The notes: generated by a model from the sequence alone, not told the origin. A stretch of DNA of 64,000 nucleotides from Aureisphaera sp963669405 (GCA_963669405.2 CAXXHF010000002.1:2852001-2916000); one strand, 5' to 3'; shown: positions 1 to 8,403, counted from the first letter of the stretch. Numbers and translations are program-made.

Positions 1-97
1 GACCGAAGAGTCCTAAGAACTGGTCAGTTTCACCTAAAAAAAATAGCACCAATGCTACCAGAGCTATGATGAGGATAATAAGAACTCGTTTCTTCAT
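1..97 (-). CDS. N-terminal fragment of an exported or membrane-anchored protein
   Basis: The frame opens at an ATG on the minus strand and leaves the window after 32 codons. The visible peptide has three basic residues (MKKR) followed by about 16 consecutive Leu/Ile/Val/Ala/Phe residues, a signal anchor or signal peptide, and then a polar stretch GETDQF. Nothing beyond this is visible, so no family can be assigned. RND adaptor proteins often begin this way, but that is only one of many possibilities. Confidence 0.6.
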   Translation of the reverse strand, partial: MKKRVLIILIIALVALVLFFLGETDQFLGLFG

Positions 98-225
98 GAA
101 TGATGCGGATCAATGTTTTTACAAGCTCAACGGAAATAATTTATTAACGGGGGAGTTAGGAGGTTGTATTTTAGGGAATTAAAGTTATCGATTTTTTGGA
201 TTTAAATCCAAAATTGTAGAAATAA

Positions 226-396
226 TACCAAAGATTTTATTTGACGGGTATAAGAAATAGAGATGAAGGACGGAACGAGTCTTTAGAAGTGATGAGGTTT
301 GGAGTAATTTGCTTCCAACTAGGATTCACGTTCAAAGGTGATGGCTTTGGACCTCCATTTACGGTAATTTACGATGAAGAAACAACTGAATTATAA
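226..396 (+). other. Short unidentified open frame, possible gene remnant
   Basis: This frame is open from the stop at 223-225 to TAA at 394-396. Possible starts are TTG 241, GTG 289 and ATG 292. The carboxy part reads like real protein (GVICFQLGFTFKGDGFG, then PPFTVIYDEET) rather than random translation. It is too short and too isolated to assign. It could be the tail of a decayed gene or a very small protein. The rest of 98-498 holds nothing else I can recognise. Confidence 0.25.
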
Positions 397-498
397 AATC
401 GTTATCTTGGTATTGCGTGTCTTAATACCAGTAACATAAAGGTGCTAATAGTGGGATATATTTCTGGTATATCGTGAATGAATTAGAACATACAACAA

Positions 499-1038
499 GT
501 GATAAACAATAAAGAGAAAATATTGATCGAAACAGAAAGGTTATTATTAAGAGAAATCACTCTGGATGATAAGGAGGAACTATTCAAGTTGCATTCTAAT
601 CCGGAGGTACAGAAGTATACCGGGGAACCTGTAGTTGAATCTATAGAAGAAATAGAAAAAGCAATAAAGACAAGAATTAGCAATTATGAGAAATATGGGT
701 TTGGTAGATGGGCCACTTTTTTAAAGAATGATATGCAATTTGTAGGCTGGGCTGGTTTGGCGTACCTGCCTGAATTTGATGAAATTGATCTTGGTTACAG
801 ATTCTTACCTCAATATTGGGGAAAGGGTATAGCGACAGAGGCATCTCATGCAATTTTGGCTTATGGATTTGATGAACTCAAATTAAGAAGGATAATTGCT
901 ATTGCAATGAAAGAGAATAAAGCATCAATCAAAGTAATGGAAAAAGTTGGGATGCAATTTGAGAAAATGGCACCTTATGAAATTGGGAGTGACGATGCCA
1001 TCTGGTATTATTGTGACCAAATGCTTATAAAAAAATAA
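499..1038 (+). CDS. GNAT family N-acetyltransferase (RimJ/RimL type)
   Basis: A 179-residue single-domain acetyltransferase of the RimJ/RimL (Acetyltransf_3) group, which transfers acetyl from acetyl-CoA to an amino group of a protein N-terminus or small molecule. The N-terminal strand ETERLLLREI, the central GYRFLPQYWGKGIATEA (the acetyl-CoA pyrophosphate-binding loop, Q/R-x-x-G-x-G/A form) and the late ENKASIKVMEKVGM helix are all typical. The start is GTG at 499; no ATG lies nearby in frame. The gene stands alone before the tmRNA terminator. The substrate cannot be predicted. Confidence 0.85.
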   Translation: MINNKEKILIETERLLLREITLDDKEELFKLHSNPEVQKYTGEPVVESIEEIEKAIKTRISNYEKYGFGRWATFLKNDMQFVGWAGLAYLPEFDEIDLGYRFLPQYWGKGIATEASHAILAYGFDELKLRRIIAIAMKENKASIKVMEKVGMQFEKMAPYEIGSDDAIWYYCDQMLIKK

Positions 1039-1060
1039 AGCCCCCTGAAAAGGAGGCTTT
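1037..1060 (-). terminator. Intrinsic terminator of the tmRNA gene (possibly bidirectional)
   Basis: A 10-bp stem (arms 1037-1046 and 1051-1060, one C/A mismatch) closes on a GAAA loop. Read on the minus strand it is followed by a long T-rich tract, so it fits as the tmRNA terminator. On the plus strand it lies across the end of the acetyltransferase gene with a shorter T run. Confidence 0.75.
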
Positions 1061-1065
1061 TAAAG

Positions 1066-1461
1066 TGGAGCCGGAGGGAGTCGAACCCTCGTCCAAACGT
1101 GCAACCGCACCGCTTTCTACATGTTTAGTTTTTGTTCAGGTTTTAGACCCATTGCCGGTCAAAAACCACCAACGCAGGGCTTAACTTCTTAAGTTTCGCA
1201 GGATTATCGAAGCACTAATCTAGCTAGGTTTACTTTTACGAAGTCACTATGTCAAAAACCGTAAACCAAGGTGTTTGAGTGACTTCCTGCTTGTCTACCT
1301 TGTAGACCGAGGCATTATCCTACTATAATTCAGATTATGCAGCTAGGGCGTAGTTATTATCGCCGTTTAAAAAAGGTTGAAATATGATATTTACGAGCTG
1401 TATCTCAGCGCTCGACATGCTTACTGTACCGTTAGACCCGCTGTCAAAACCAGTCGGCCCC
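1066..1461 (-). ncRNA. ssrA: transfer-messenger RNA (tmRNA)
   Basis: tmRNA rescues stalled ribosomes by acting as alanyl-tRNA and then as a short message. The 5' end GGGGCCGACUGGUUUUGACAG (minus strand from 1461) pairs with the 3' end GGCUCC, followed by discriminator A at 1066; the CCA is not encoded. The T arm GGTTCGACTCC lies near 1072-1092. The tag-coding segment is 1335-1364 and reads GDNNYALAA then TAA, the usual ALAA proteolysis degron with a Bacteroidota-type NNY core. About 396 nt, a normal length. SmpB is not encoded in the window. Confidence 0.95.
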
Positions 1462-1488
1462 TAGGTGTTTCAATGAACGATTGAAGTC

Positions 1489-1520
1489 TGCAAAGATACA
1501 CCAAAAAGCCTATCTTTGCA
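1489..1520. promoter_or_regulatory. Back-to-back promoters of tmRNA and the saccharopine-dehydrogenase-like gene
   Basis: TGCAAAGATA at 1489-1498 and TATCTTTGCA at 1511-1520 form a perfect 10-bp inverted repeat with a 12-bp spacer. Each arm contains a perfect TAnnTTTG -7 box, one reading left towards ssrA (about 30 nt before the mature 5' end, so a short leader is processed off) and one reading right towards the gene at 1573. No convincing -33 box is visible for either. Confidence 0.7.
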
Positions 1521-1572
1521 CTCGCCTTTTAAAAAGGAGGCTTCGTTTTATGTAAATCAAAAAGTATTCCAA

Positions 1573-2787
1573 ATGCCCATTACCTTCGCTGTTATCAAAG
1601 AACGCAAGAATCCGCCAGATAGACGTGTCGTTTTTTCACCCGAAAAGTGCCAAGAAGTCATTTCTACCTTTCCTGAAGCAAAAATTGTTGTGGAAAGTTC
1701 TGACATCCGTATTTTTTCTAATGAAGCCTATGCGGCCAAAGGATTGGAAGTTTCTGAAGAAGTCTCAACAGCTGATGTCATGTTAGGGGTGAAGGAAGTA
1801 CCTATTGATGCGCTTATCCCTAACAAAAAGTACTTTTTCTTTAGTCATACCATAAAAAAACAGCCTTATAATAGAAAGTTGTTACGTGCTATTTTGGACA
1901 AGAAAATTGAAATGTACGATCACGAAACTATTGTTAAGGAAAATGGAGGCCGTCTTATTGGATTTGGACGTTATGCAGGATTGGTAGGTGCATACAATGG
2001 ATTTAGAGCATTGGGATTACGTGATGGATTGTTTGAACTACCCAAAGTAGAGCATTTGGCAGATTTGGATGCGGTGAAAGCCGAATTGGATAAGATTACC
2101 CTTCCCAACATTAAGATTGCACTTTCTGGTACTGGAAAAGTAGCATTGGGAGCTAAGGAGATTTTAGATCATTTGGGGATCAAAGAAGTAAGTGATGCGG
2201 TGTATCTTTCTTCAGAATTTACCGAACCTGTGTACTGTCGTTTGGATGTCATGGAATACAACAAACGCAAAGATGGGAAAGCAGGAGATAAATATGAATT
2301 TTATAAAGATCCCAGTGGATATGAAAGTAATTTCATGCCGTATGCAAAGCTAACTGACTTCTTTATTGCGGGACATTTTTATGGAGACGGTGCCCCTTAT
2401 TTGTTTACTAGAGAGGACGCAAAAGATCCTGAGTTTAGAATTAATCTAGTAGCTGATGTTTCTTGTGACATCGACGGACCTGTGGCGAGTACCATTCGTT
2501 CCTCTACCATAGCAGATCCATTTTATGCTTATGATCCTGCATCTGAAAGTGAGGTTGCTGTAGGAACTCCAGGTTCCATTACAGTAATGGCTGTAGATAA
2601 TCTACCTTGTGAACTGCCCAAGGATGCCAGTGAAGGCTTTGGCGATATGTTTATGGAACATGTAATCCCAGCCTTTTTTAATGGAGATCAAGACGGAGTG
2701 CTAAAACGTGCCCAAATGACCACTCTTGAAGGAACACTAACAGAGCGCTACAGTTATCTTCAGGATTATGTGGATGGAAAGAATTAA
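1573..2787 (+). CDS. Saccharopine dehydrogenase (LYS1)/alanine dehydrogenase-like NAD(P) oxidoreductase
   Basis: A 404-residue protein of the AlaDH/PNT superfamily resembling lysine-forming saccharopine dehydrogenase. It starts with ITFAVIKERKNPPDRRV, the substrate-domain opening of this family, and carries a Rossmann loop SGTGKVALGA near residue 184. The C-terminal half has the SCDIDGPVAST segment seen in LYS1-like proteins. I chose ATG 1573. An upstream TTG at 1516 lies inside the -7 promoter box and cannot be the start. The real substrate is not proven: bacteria with the diaminopimelate pathway carry this family too. It ends sharing TTAA with the convergent gene. Confidence 0.8.
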   Translation: MPITFAVIKERKNPPDRRVVFSPEKCQEVISTFPEAKIVVESSDIRIFSNEAYAAKGLEVSEEVSTADVMLGVKEVPIDALIPNKKYFFFSHTIKKQPYNRKLLRAILDKKIEMYDHETIVKENGGRLIGFGRYAGLVGAYNGFRALGLRDGLFELPKVEHLADLDAVKAELDKITLPNIKIALSGTGKVALGAKEILDHLGIKEVSDAVYLSSEFTEPVYCRLDVMEYNKRKDGKAGDKYEFYKDPSGYESNFMPYAKLTDFFIAGHFYGDGAPYLFTREDAKDPEFRINLVADVSCDIDGPVASTIRSSTIADPFYAYDPASESEVAVGTPGSITVMAVDNLPCELPKDASEGFGDMFMEHVIPAFFNGDQDGVLKRAQMTTLEGTLTERYSYLQDYVDGKN

Positions 2788-4751
2788 ATCTTTTCTAACA
2801 CTATAGGTTCTTGTGTGGTAACTTGTACTACTTTAGAAAAGAAATCTTTTAAAGAAGGATAATATTCTGGAGCAAATTCATGCTTAATTAGTTTGAAATT
2901 AAGACGAACATTAATCATATTTTGAGAGTGAGAATATACCACTGTACAGACTCCAGAGTTGTCAGGCAATTTTATGGATTTGTTACTTGGAAGCACTTTT
3001 ACATTTAAGGTCTCATCTACCGAAATACGAGAAAGATATGTGAAGTTCATAGGATATCCCATCTCTACCATATAATCCCGATTTTCTAGTTTAAACGGAT
3101 TTTCGTTAAGGTATTCCATTAAGAAGAAGGTAGGAACATAAAATTCTTTACCAATCACTTCGGCTTCTAGTTCTACGAGGTATTGTTCCTTTAGGTTTTC
3201 TTCCAGCTTTTTTTGATTTCCTATCTTGAGTTCGGACACTTCCAAGGATTCATTACGTGATTCTTTATTGCTTAGATACGTTTCTTCATTGTTACCCTCT
3301 ATCTCATATCTTTTAAGTTTTCCAAAATACCCATGGTGTTGTTCTTCTACCTTTCCAGAAATGAGTCCATCGGGATCAATTGAGAGTTCATTTTTTATAT
3401 AGATAAAGTTCTTTTGATATGGAATAATTGGATGCCAGTAGCTGCCATTTTTGAAGTCCATAATACGAGACACTGAGTTCAAAACTCGGAATGGAACAAT
3501 TCCAAAAGGGGTGTGTTTATCTGTAGCATCTAAATAAAACTCTTGATCTCCAATTTTTAACCATGCCATTACATAATTAAATTCAGTAAGCACAGGATAT
3601 AGCTGGTTAGGAATACCAGAATCTCTTGTAGCACTTAAAACCAACTCTGCATTTAAGCCCATGGCACGCAATGCATTGATGAGGGAAAGATTGATTTCGG
3701 CAATGTTTCCTGATTTGGATTCGAAAGCCTTTTTAACATCAATGTCATTGAAAATTCTATAATTACCATTCCATGCATAGTGATCCTGTATAAAATAATA
3801 TACTGCTTTGGCTTTCTCAATAGGATCTGAAATGGCCGAGATATGACTAGGTAAGTTGTTTTCAAAGAGTGACCTGAATTTTAGCTGTCTTCCCATTTCT
3901 TTGTCATAACGAAATTCTTTGTCAACATCCTTCCAATCTTTAGTATGTTTGGTTCGTTTACCAGTAAAATCAAAGCTTTCCTTAAGTTCGTATTTCACTT
4001 TTGAGATATAGTTATTTCGGGAAAGCATAAAGTCTTCTTCCTTGAAAGCTGGTATATCTTGCATCATATAATATTCATATGTGCAATCTGCTGCATCTCC
4101 ATACCCATCTACAGAAAAACAATTGAGTTTTATAGAAGTATCATGAGAGTCCAATTTTCTTTCACCAAAGAGGCCAATCCTATACGTGTAATTTCCAGGA
4201 ATTTGGGAAGTGAATTCACTAAGTATGGTGGGATAATCTTCTTGAAATTCCCATTGATAGGTGTTGAAGTAAGGAGTCTCTATGGTATAGGTGTATTCTA
4301 GAATACTGCCATTTTTCACATTAGGAAAGGTAAAGGATTGAATGTGCCAATGCTCAGATTGATCTTTCGTATAAATGTTCTTGTTATTTACATAGATCTT
4401 AGTTCCGTTATAATGTGTTACCGCTTTTATATTGGTTACACTTTCACCTGTTTTTTCACCTCTATAATATGGGATCTCTATGGTGGAGCCTTCAAATCGT
4501 CTAACATCCAAGACTTTTATTTTTTTGTGAACTACCTTAACCAATCTAAGGTATCTGTGTTCGGTAAGTTTGATAGATACTTTACCTTTTGAATATAAAA
4601 CAACAGCTTCTGCTTCGGGATCCTTCGGATAGTTTTCAAACTCTTTGTCCTCATAAGATAACTCCCCAAATACGACTTCTTTTTTCAATTGAGCGTATAA
4701 GATGTTTGAAATTAAGAGGGTAAGTAGCAGGCAGGCATTTCTGAAGTTCAT
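2784..4751 (-). CDS. Exported DUF3857/transglutaminase-like protein lacking catalytic residues
   Basis: A 655-residue protein with a signal peptide (about residues 1-20, cleavage after YAQ). A DUF3857 beta domain covers roughly residues 60-230, a transglutaminase-like fold roughly 290-415, and a C-terminal DUF2569/DUF3858-like region follows. In active transglutaminases the core reads GxCxD, later a His, later an Asp. Here the first motif is GNIAE (348-352), the His position is Tyr (FNYVMA, 391-396), and only LDATD (407-411) is intact. It is therefore probably a non-enzymatic binding or scaffold domain acting in the periplasm or outer membrane. Homologues with the same loss are common in Bacteroidota. 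Confidence 0.8.
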   Translation of the reverse strand: MNFRNACLLLTLLISNILYAQLKKEVVFGELSYEDKEFENYPKDPEAEAVVLYSKGKVSIKLTEHRYLRLVKVVHKKIKVLDVRRFEGSTIEIPYYRGEKTGESVTNIKAVTHYNGTKIYVNNKNIYTKDQSEHWHIQSFTFPNVKNGSILEYTYTIETPYFNTYQWEFQEDYPTILSEFTSQIPGNYTYRIGLFGERKLDSHDTSIKLNCFSVDGYGDAADCTYEYYMMQDIPAFKEEDFMLSRNNYISKVKYELKESFDFTGKRTKHTKDWKDVDKEFRYDKEMGRQLKFRSLFENNLPSHISAISDPIEKAKAVYYFIQDHYAWNGNYRIFNDIDVKKAFESKSGNIAEINLSLINALRAMGLNAELVLSATRDSGIPNQLYPVLTEFNYVMAWLKIGDQEFYLDATDKHTPFGIVPFRVLNSVSRIMDFKNGSYWHPIIPYQKNFIYIKNELSIDPDGLISGKVEEQHHGYFGKLKRYEIEGNNEETYLSNKESRNESLEVSELKIGNQKKLEENLKEQYLVELEAEVIGKEFYVPTFFLMEYLNENPFKLENRDYMVEMGYPMNFTYLSRISVDETLNVKVLPSNKSIKLPDNSGVCTVVYSHSQNMINVRLNFKLIKHEFAPEYYPSLKDFFSKVVQVTTQEPIVLEKI

Positions 4752-4768
4752 ATGCTTTTTTAAGATTT

Positions 4769-4783
4769 ATTTGAATTTCAAAT
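4769..4783. repeat. Perfect 15-bp palindrome between DUF1361 and DUF3857 genes
   Basis: ATTTGAATTTCAAAT lies 18 nt upstream of the DUF3857 start codon at 4751 and touches the DUF1361 stop. Its core TTTGAATTTCAAA is identical to the core of the operator-like palindrome at 8075-8089, so it may be a weaker site for the same regulator. This is inference; AT-rich palindromes can also arise by chance. Confidence 0.35.
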
Positions 4784-5451
4784 TACACTAAATTTTCACT
4801 AGTGGAAAGAAATTTTTTGAAGAATCTATAAAGAAGCCAAAGCCCAATCCCGAAAGAGAATGTAGTACCCCACGCAAGTGCATGATTATGGGGCATGATC
4901 ATGATTTCAAAAAGGTCTTTTAGCAATCCCAAAGGATTCTGGATGATATCCCAACTATTCCATCGTAGAAACCGACCTAGATAAATCCCGAAACCACATA
5001 AAAATGGAATACAAAAGAACAAGATGTTTAGGTGCTTTTTTGAAAGGTAAGAGCGTAGTACATTTTTCATGGTTTTCATACTCAATACATAGAAGTAAAG
5101 CCCAGTTAACGCAAATGATAGGATGAGAACGACATCCAATATTTTAAAGTTTGATTTTAAATGGGCTAAATGGATAAAATCTGTGAGGATATATGGAGCG
5201 TTAGGTAGAAATAATAACCATATGAAGAAAACAACAATCATTTTCCACCTGGGAAGCTGTTTTGCATGAGTAAGGTAAAACGAGATACCATATATGGCTG
5301 CGAGGAATAAATTCCAAACCAAAAACAATAAGAAAAACGAATGGGTTAACTTGAGTCTTATCATTAACAAAAATAGACTGATACCCGTAAGTAGGAGTAA
5401 TGAGAATAAGGTTGTGAAATTTGAAATCACAATATCTTTTATTTTTTCCAT
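4783..5451 (-). CDS. DUF1361 integral membrane protein
   Basis: A 222-residue polytopic inner-membrane protein with about seven hydrophobic segments. The signature of DUF1361, LPNAPYILTDFIHL, lies in the middle, and MPHNHALAWG near the end is also typical. Function unknown. An upstream ATG at 5517 exists, but MEKIKDIV at 5451 gives the usual family N-terminus and a 13-nt overlap with the previous gene, suggesting translational coupling. Confidence 0.75.
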   Translation of the reverse strand: MEKIKDIVISNFTTLFSLLLLTGISLFLLMIRLKLTHSFFLLFLVWNLFLAAIYGISFYLTHAKQLPRWKMIVVFFIWLLFLPNAPYILTDFIHLAHLKSNFKILDVVLILSFALTGLYFYVLSMKTMKNVLRSYLSKKHLNILFFCIPFLCGFGIYLGRFLRWNSWDIIQNPLGLLKDLFEIMIMPHNHALAWGTTFSFGIGLWLLYRFFKKFLSTSENLV

Positions 5452-5801
5452 AGCGAATGTTTTTTTTCGAAAAGTAATATGAGTATAAACCCAAGAGTAT
5501 ATGCTAAAAGATCCCAAGGATCAAAGGATGTTCCTAACATTGTCTTAAGTATTTTAGATTGTATGCCTAGGATTTCTGCGATAGTGAAATATTGCAAAAA
5601 CTCTATTGTGAATGCTACAAAAAGGACGGTAATTGCTGCTTTCTTTACAGAAAGTTTTGTGCTACCTCTCAGCAAAGAATAGAGTAAGGGAATTACCAAT
5701 ACATCACCCAAGAAACCACGAACAAAACGATGAAAGTGGAAGATGGCAATGGCAACTTCGGTGATCAATAACAATGTGAAAATGGTGAAATATCGTTTCA
5801 T
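5439..5801 (-). CDS. DUF2809 small membrane protein
   Basis: A 120-residue protein with four predicted membrane helices and the DUF2809 hallmarks VRGFLGDVLV near the start and GTSFDPWDLLAYTLG near the end. Function unknown; it often sits beside DUF1361. I chose ATG 5801 over ATG 5837 because the stretch between them is the loop and arm of a terminator hairpin (5812-5848) and would not be a normal N-terminus. Confidence 0.75.
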   Translation of the reverse strand: MKRYFTIFTLLLITEVAIAIFHFHRFVRGFLGDVLVIPLLYSLLRGSTKLSVKKAAITVLFVAFTIEFLQYFTIAEILGIQSKILKTMLGTSFDPWDLLAYTLGFILILLFEKKHSLWKK

Positions 5802-5803
5802 AT

Positions 5804-5848
5804 AAAAAGATCCACTGTCAGGCTTCAACAAGTTCAACCTGACAATGG
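5804..5848 (-). terminator. Intrinsic terminator after creD
   Basis: The arms 5812-5822 and 5838-5848 pair over 11 bp (one G-U), and the minus-strand transcript then runs into UCUUUUUA at 5804-5810. It ends the leftward creD transcript just 3 nt before the DUF2809 start codon. DUF2809 and DUF1361 therefore need either readthrough or a promoter that overlaps this element. Confidence 0.7.
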
Positions 5849-5860
5849 ATTTATTTTAGA

Positions 5861-7207
5861 TTATTCGTTGCCCCAATCAATTTTTCTGGAAACAAACATG
5901 ATAATGGCCAATATGGCGAATAGGCCAATACTTCCAACCAATAAAGCATAGTTTTCCAATTGAATGATTACGTAGATGAATCCATAAAGAGATGCTAAGG
6001 AAGCACTAATAAGCAGAGGGAATCGAAAGCCCTTTAAAACTGCTCTGGAATAAAGAGTAATAAGCCCCAATACAGCTAGTGAAGAGCTGCCATATGCTTT
6101 TAAGAAACTACTATGCTCACTAATGGAGATTAACAACGTATAAAACATGACCAAAGCAAGACCAATCATGATGTATTGAAAGGGGTGAATGTATATTTTG
6201 CTAACCAGTTGAATAAGCAAGAATACTAACAACGTAAGCCCTATGACCATGAGCCCATACTTGGCAGTCCGCTCACTTTTTTGGTATTCGTCTACCGGGA
6301 CAATAAGTTTTGTTCCAAACGCAAATTCTATAAGATCAGGCAGATTGTTGAAAAATTGTTGTTGAAACTGACGGTTGATCTGTAAAACGGTCCAAGAAGC
6401 CGTAAATCCCGTATCGGTAATGTTTCGTTCTTCGGGTAAATAGTTGCCATCAAAACTGGGAGAATTCCAGTTAGACTTTAAACTAGCGGTTGTTTCTTTA
6501 CCAATGGGGATAAACTTTAAACTCTCGCTTCCATTTACTTTTAGGGTTAATTGAAAAGGCACGGAGGTGTTTTGGTCTATGCCATATCCCTTGGCAATAT
6601 CACTTTCTACGGTGTTCATATAGTTTTGAGAGTACTTTGGATTCATTGCCAAAGTTTCTGATCCCAATTGAAGGGCTAGGGTATTTCTAATTCCCTTTAA
6701 GTTGGATGTTTTTATGAGTACCGAAATCTTATCCCAGATAATATCGGTTGGCTCAATGTCTTCTTCAGATAAATCGATTTTAGGAAAATTCCCAGATATA
6801 TTTAGATCACTTGTAAAAACAACTGATTCATAAATGCCTCTTTTTAAAGGATTTTCAGCAATATTGGCTTGAGAATCGATGTCTAGCTTATCTGGGAAAA
6901 TATATGCGTGGTTTAGAATTTCCTCAGTCTTTATTTCGAAACTTTGAGTTTTCTGTATAAATACCTTTTCCTCTTTATAGGTCTTGTACGGAACCTTTAA
7001 AATTGGCCCAGATAAGATCACTTCATTTCCCCATTTACTATTGATTTCCTCAACAACTTCCTGTTGTCTAAAGGAACGCTCAGTAATAAGGCTCTTTACA
7101 AATTCCAAAGGAATAAGTAATACAATTAATAGAAAACCAACTACAAGCATACGAGCAGTGATGGAGTTACGTAACCAAGATGAGAATTTCGATTTTTTAG
7201 GTTCCAT
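5861..7207 (-). CDS. creD: CreD family inner membrane protein
   Basis: A 448-residue member of the CreD (inner membrane protein, cell envelope integrity) family. An N-terminal helix (about 18-37) anchors a large periplasmic domain (about 45-310, with LSGPILKVPY and LRGI-type family motifs such as NPLKRGIYESVVF), followed by five or six C-terminal helices. In enterobacteria CreD answers to CreBC and affects envelope stress; its biochemical role is unknown. No CreBC is present here. Instead the gene lies downstream of a winged-helix regulator and a Coq4-like gene on the same strand, which is a Bacteroidota-style arrangement. Confidence 0.85.
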   Translation of the reverse strand: MEPKKSKFSSWLRNSITARMLVVGFLLIVLLIPLEFVKSLITERSFRQQEVVEEINSKWGNEVILSGPILKVPYKTYKEEKVFIQKTQSFEIKTEEILNHAYIFPDKLDIDSQANIAENPLKRGIYESVVFTSDLNISGNFPKIDLSEEDIEPTDIIWDKISVLIKTSNLKGIRNTLALQLGSETLAMNPKYSQNYMNTVESDIAKGYGIDQNTSVPFQLTLKVNGSESLKFIPIGKETTASLKSNWNSPSFDGNYLPEERNITDTGFTASWTVLQINRQFQQQFFNNLPDLIEFAFGTKLIVPVDEYQKSERTAKYGLMVIGLTLLVFLLIQLVSKIYIHPFQYIMIGLALVMFYTLLISISEHSSFLKAYGSSSLAVLGLITLYSRAVLKGFRFPLLISASLASLYGFIYVIIQLENYALLVGSIGLFAILAIIMFVSRKIDWGNE

Positions 7208-7235
7208 ATTTTTGTTTTTAGTGTTAATGAAAAAG

Positions 7236-7541
7236 TTATTTTATGACTTCAAGTAGAATGTATACATACCCCAGAGCTATGGGAATGTTGGCTAGTATGA
7301 TGCAAATGCCAATAAAGGACTCCAGAAGATCCTTCCGTAATAGATCTATAATGAGCAGTAGTAAAACAATGCTGTTGAATGCTACTGCAATTACAATGAA
7401 TAGCATACCTAAAAAGGCAATTCCAAAACCATCACTGAACAGGAGCTGAATGAGGAATAAGAGAGTGCCAATACTAAAGAAAGTAAGCGCAATCCTTTTG
7501 GCAGATTTTAAAGATACCATGATGCCGTTCTTTTTTTTCAT
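7236..7541 (-). CDS. Small three-helix membrane protein, unknown function
   Basis: A 101-residue protein that is basic at the start (MKKKNG, then KSAKR) with three hydrophobic segments at about 17-36, 39-63 and 76-97. It overlaps the upstream Coq4-like gene by ATGA and lies 28 nt before creD, so it is a clear operon member. I recognise no family. Confidence 0.65.
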   Translation of the reverse strand: MKKKNGIMVSLKSAKRIALTFFSIGTLLFLIQLLFSDGFGIAFLGMLFIVIAVAFNSIVLLLLIIDLLRKDLLESFIGICIILANIPIALGYVYILLEVIK

Positions 7542-8068
7542 GAGTGTATGTGATTGAAAGGTTGTGTGGATAGGGATATTCTAAAAGTGTTCATTTCCTG
7601 AAGTATGGATTCAGAAAAAAGAGTGCTCCTAAATTCGTTAAAATCCAACGGGAGAATTTTTTTAAAATCGAAATGATGAAAAGAATGCGCCCTTTTTCCG
7701 AAGCGATAAGACTTGAAATAGTAGGGTAAGTAATCAGGTAGGATGATTGTTCCCAGAAATAGTACACCATATAGGTAGGGTGTCTTTTTACCATTTCCGA
7801 AACAAGCATACTGTAGGGCTATTTCATCTTCTACGGTAGTTCCATAACCGCAAAGCACGTGATATGCATCATGGCGCTCTACTTTTGGAATGAGTCTGAA
7901 CCCATGTGTGGAAAGAAACAATCCCAGTTCATAACCAAAGGTGTTTTTTGGCATGGTTAGGAGTTGTGAAACCGAGATTCCCCATGGCTGTTTCTTTTTA
8001 AAGCGACAATAAAGTATCATGGACTTGTCGAAGAGCCAATGAATAAGTTGTTTTCTTAATGTTTTCAT
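7538..8068 (-). CDS. Coq4-like protein with intact metal motif
   Basis: A 176-residue soluble protein that resembles Coq4. It contains ERHDAYH and then E82, matching the HDxxH-(x)11-E zinc or iron site (H66, D67, H70, E82), set in the family context VLCGYGTTVEDE. Eukaryotic Coq4 organises ubiquinone biosynthesis and has been linked to ring decarboxylation. Flavobacteria use menaquinone, so the substrate here must differ. Its start codon directly abuts an operator-like palindrome (8069-8089). It lies upstream of the small membrane protein and creD in one unit. Confidence 0.65.
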   Translation of the reverse strand: MKTLRKQLIHWLFDKSMILYCRFKKKQPWGISVSQLLTMPKNTFGYELGLFLSTHGFRLIPKVERHDAYHVLCGYGTTVEDEIALQYACFGNGKKTPYLYGVLFLGTIILPDYLPYYFKSYRFGKRAHSFHHFDFKKILPLDFNEFRSTLFSESILQEMNTFRISLSTQPFNHIHS

Positions 8069-8089
8069 AAAGTACTTTGAATTTCAAAG
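8069..8089 (-). promoter_or_regulatory. Operator-like palindrome at the Coq4-like start codon
   Basis: AAAGTACTTT (8069-8078, self-complementary) overlaps CTTTG-AATTT-CAAAG (8075-8089, perfect inverted repeat). The element touches the ATG. It matches the element at 9010-9030 in sequence and position. A -7-like TCACTTTG overlaps the distal arm. The regulator encoded just upstream (8106-8399) is the obvious candidate binder. Confidence 0.6.
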
Positions 8090-8105
8090 TGAATAGATAA
8101 AAAAA

Positions 8106-8399
8106 TTATTTTTTGCGAATCAGTTTTTCCAATGCTTCTATGTGTTTTTTAAAGGCATTCTTCCCTAATTTGGTGGCACTATAACGGGTATTGGGTTTAC
8201 GACCTATGAATTGTTTCTGAACCAAAATATATCCTTCCTTTTCCAGTGCTTTTAGATGACTGGCCAAATTACCATCGGTTACCTCCAATAGTTCTTTAAG
8301 TCTATTGAAATCGGCATCTTCGTTCACCATTAGGATGGACATAATACCCAATCGTATTCGGTGGTCAAATAGTTTATTTATGTTTTCTATAATACCCAC
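8106..8399 (-). CDS. Winged-helix transcriptional regulator (HTH_34-like)
   Basis: A 97-residue single-domain regulator of the ArsR/MarR-like winged-helix type (winged helix DNA-binding, HTH_34). The order is LFDHRIRLGIMSIL, then the recognition region VTDGNLASHLKALEKEGYI, then the wing FIGRKPNTRYSATKLG. There is no sensor domain. I chose GTG 8399 because the family begins right before GIIENINKLFDHR and it sits 4 nt after the upstream stop; ATG 8438 would overlap the membrane gene by 35 nt. Likely autoregulates through the palindromes at both flanks. Confidence 0.8.
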   Translation of the reverse strand: MGIIENINKLFDHRIRLGIMSILMVNEDADFNRLKELLEVTDGNLASHLKALEKEGYILVQKQFIGRKPNTRYSATKLGKNAFKKHIEALEKLIRKK

Positions 8400-8403
8400 A
8401 GCG

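Noticed and set aside
1516..1572. N-terminal extension of the saccharopine-dehydrogenase-like gene from TTG 1516
   Set aside because: The TTG is part of the -7 promoter box TATCTTTG and the 19 extra residues match nothing in the family, which starts at the ATG at 1573.
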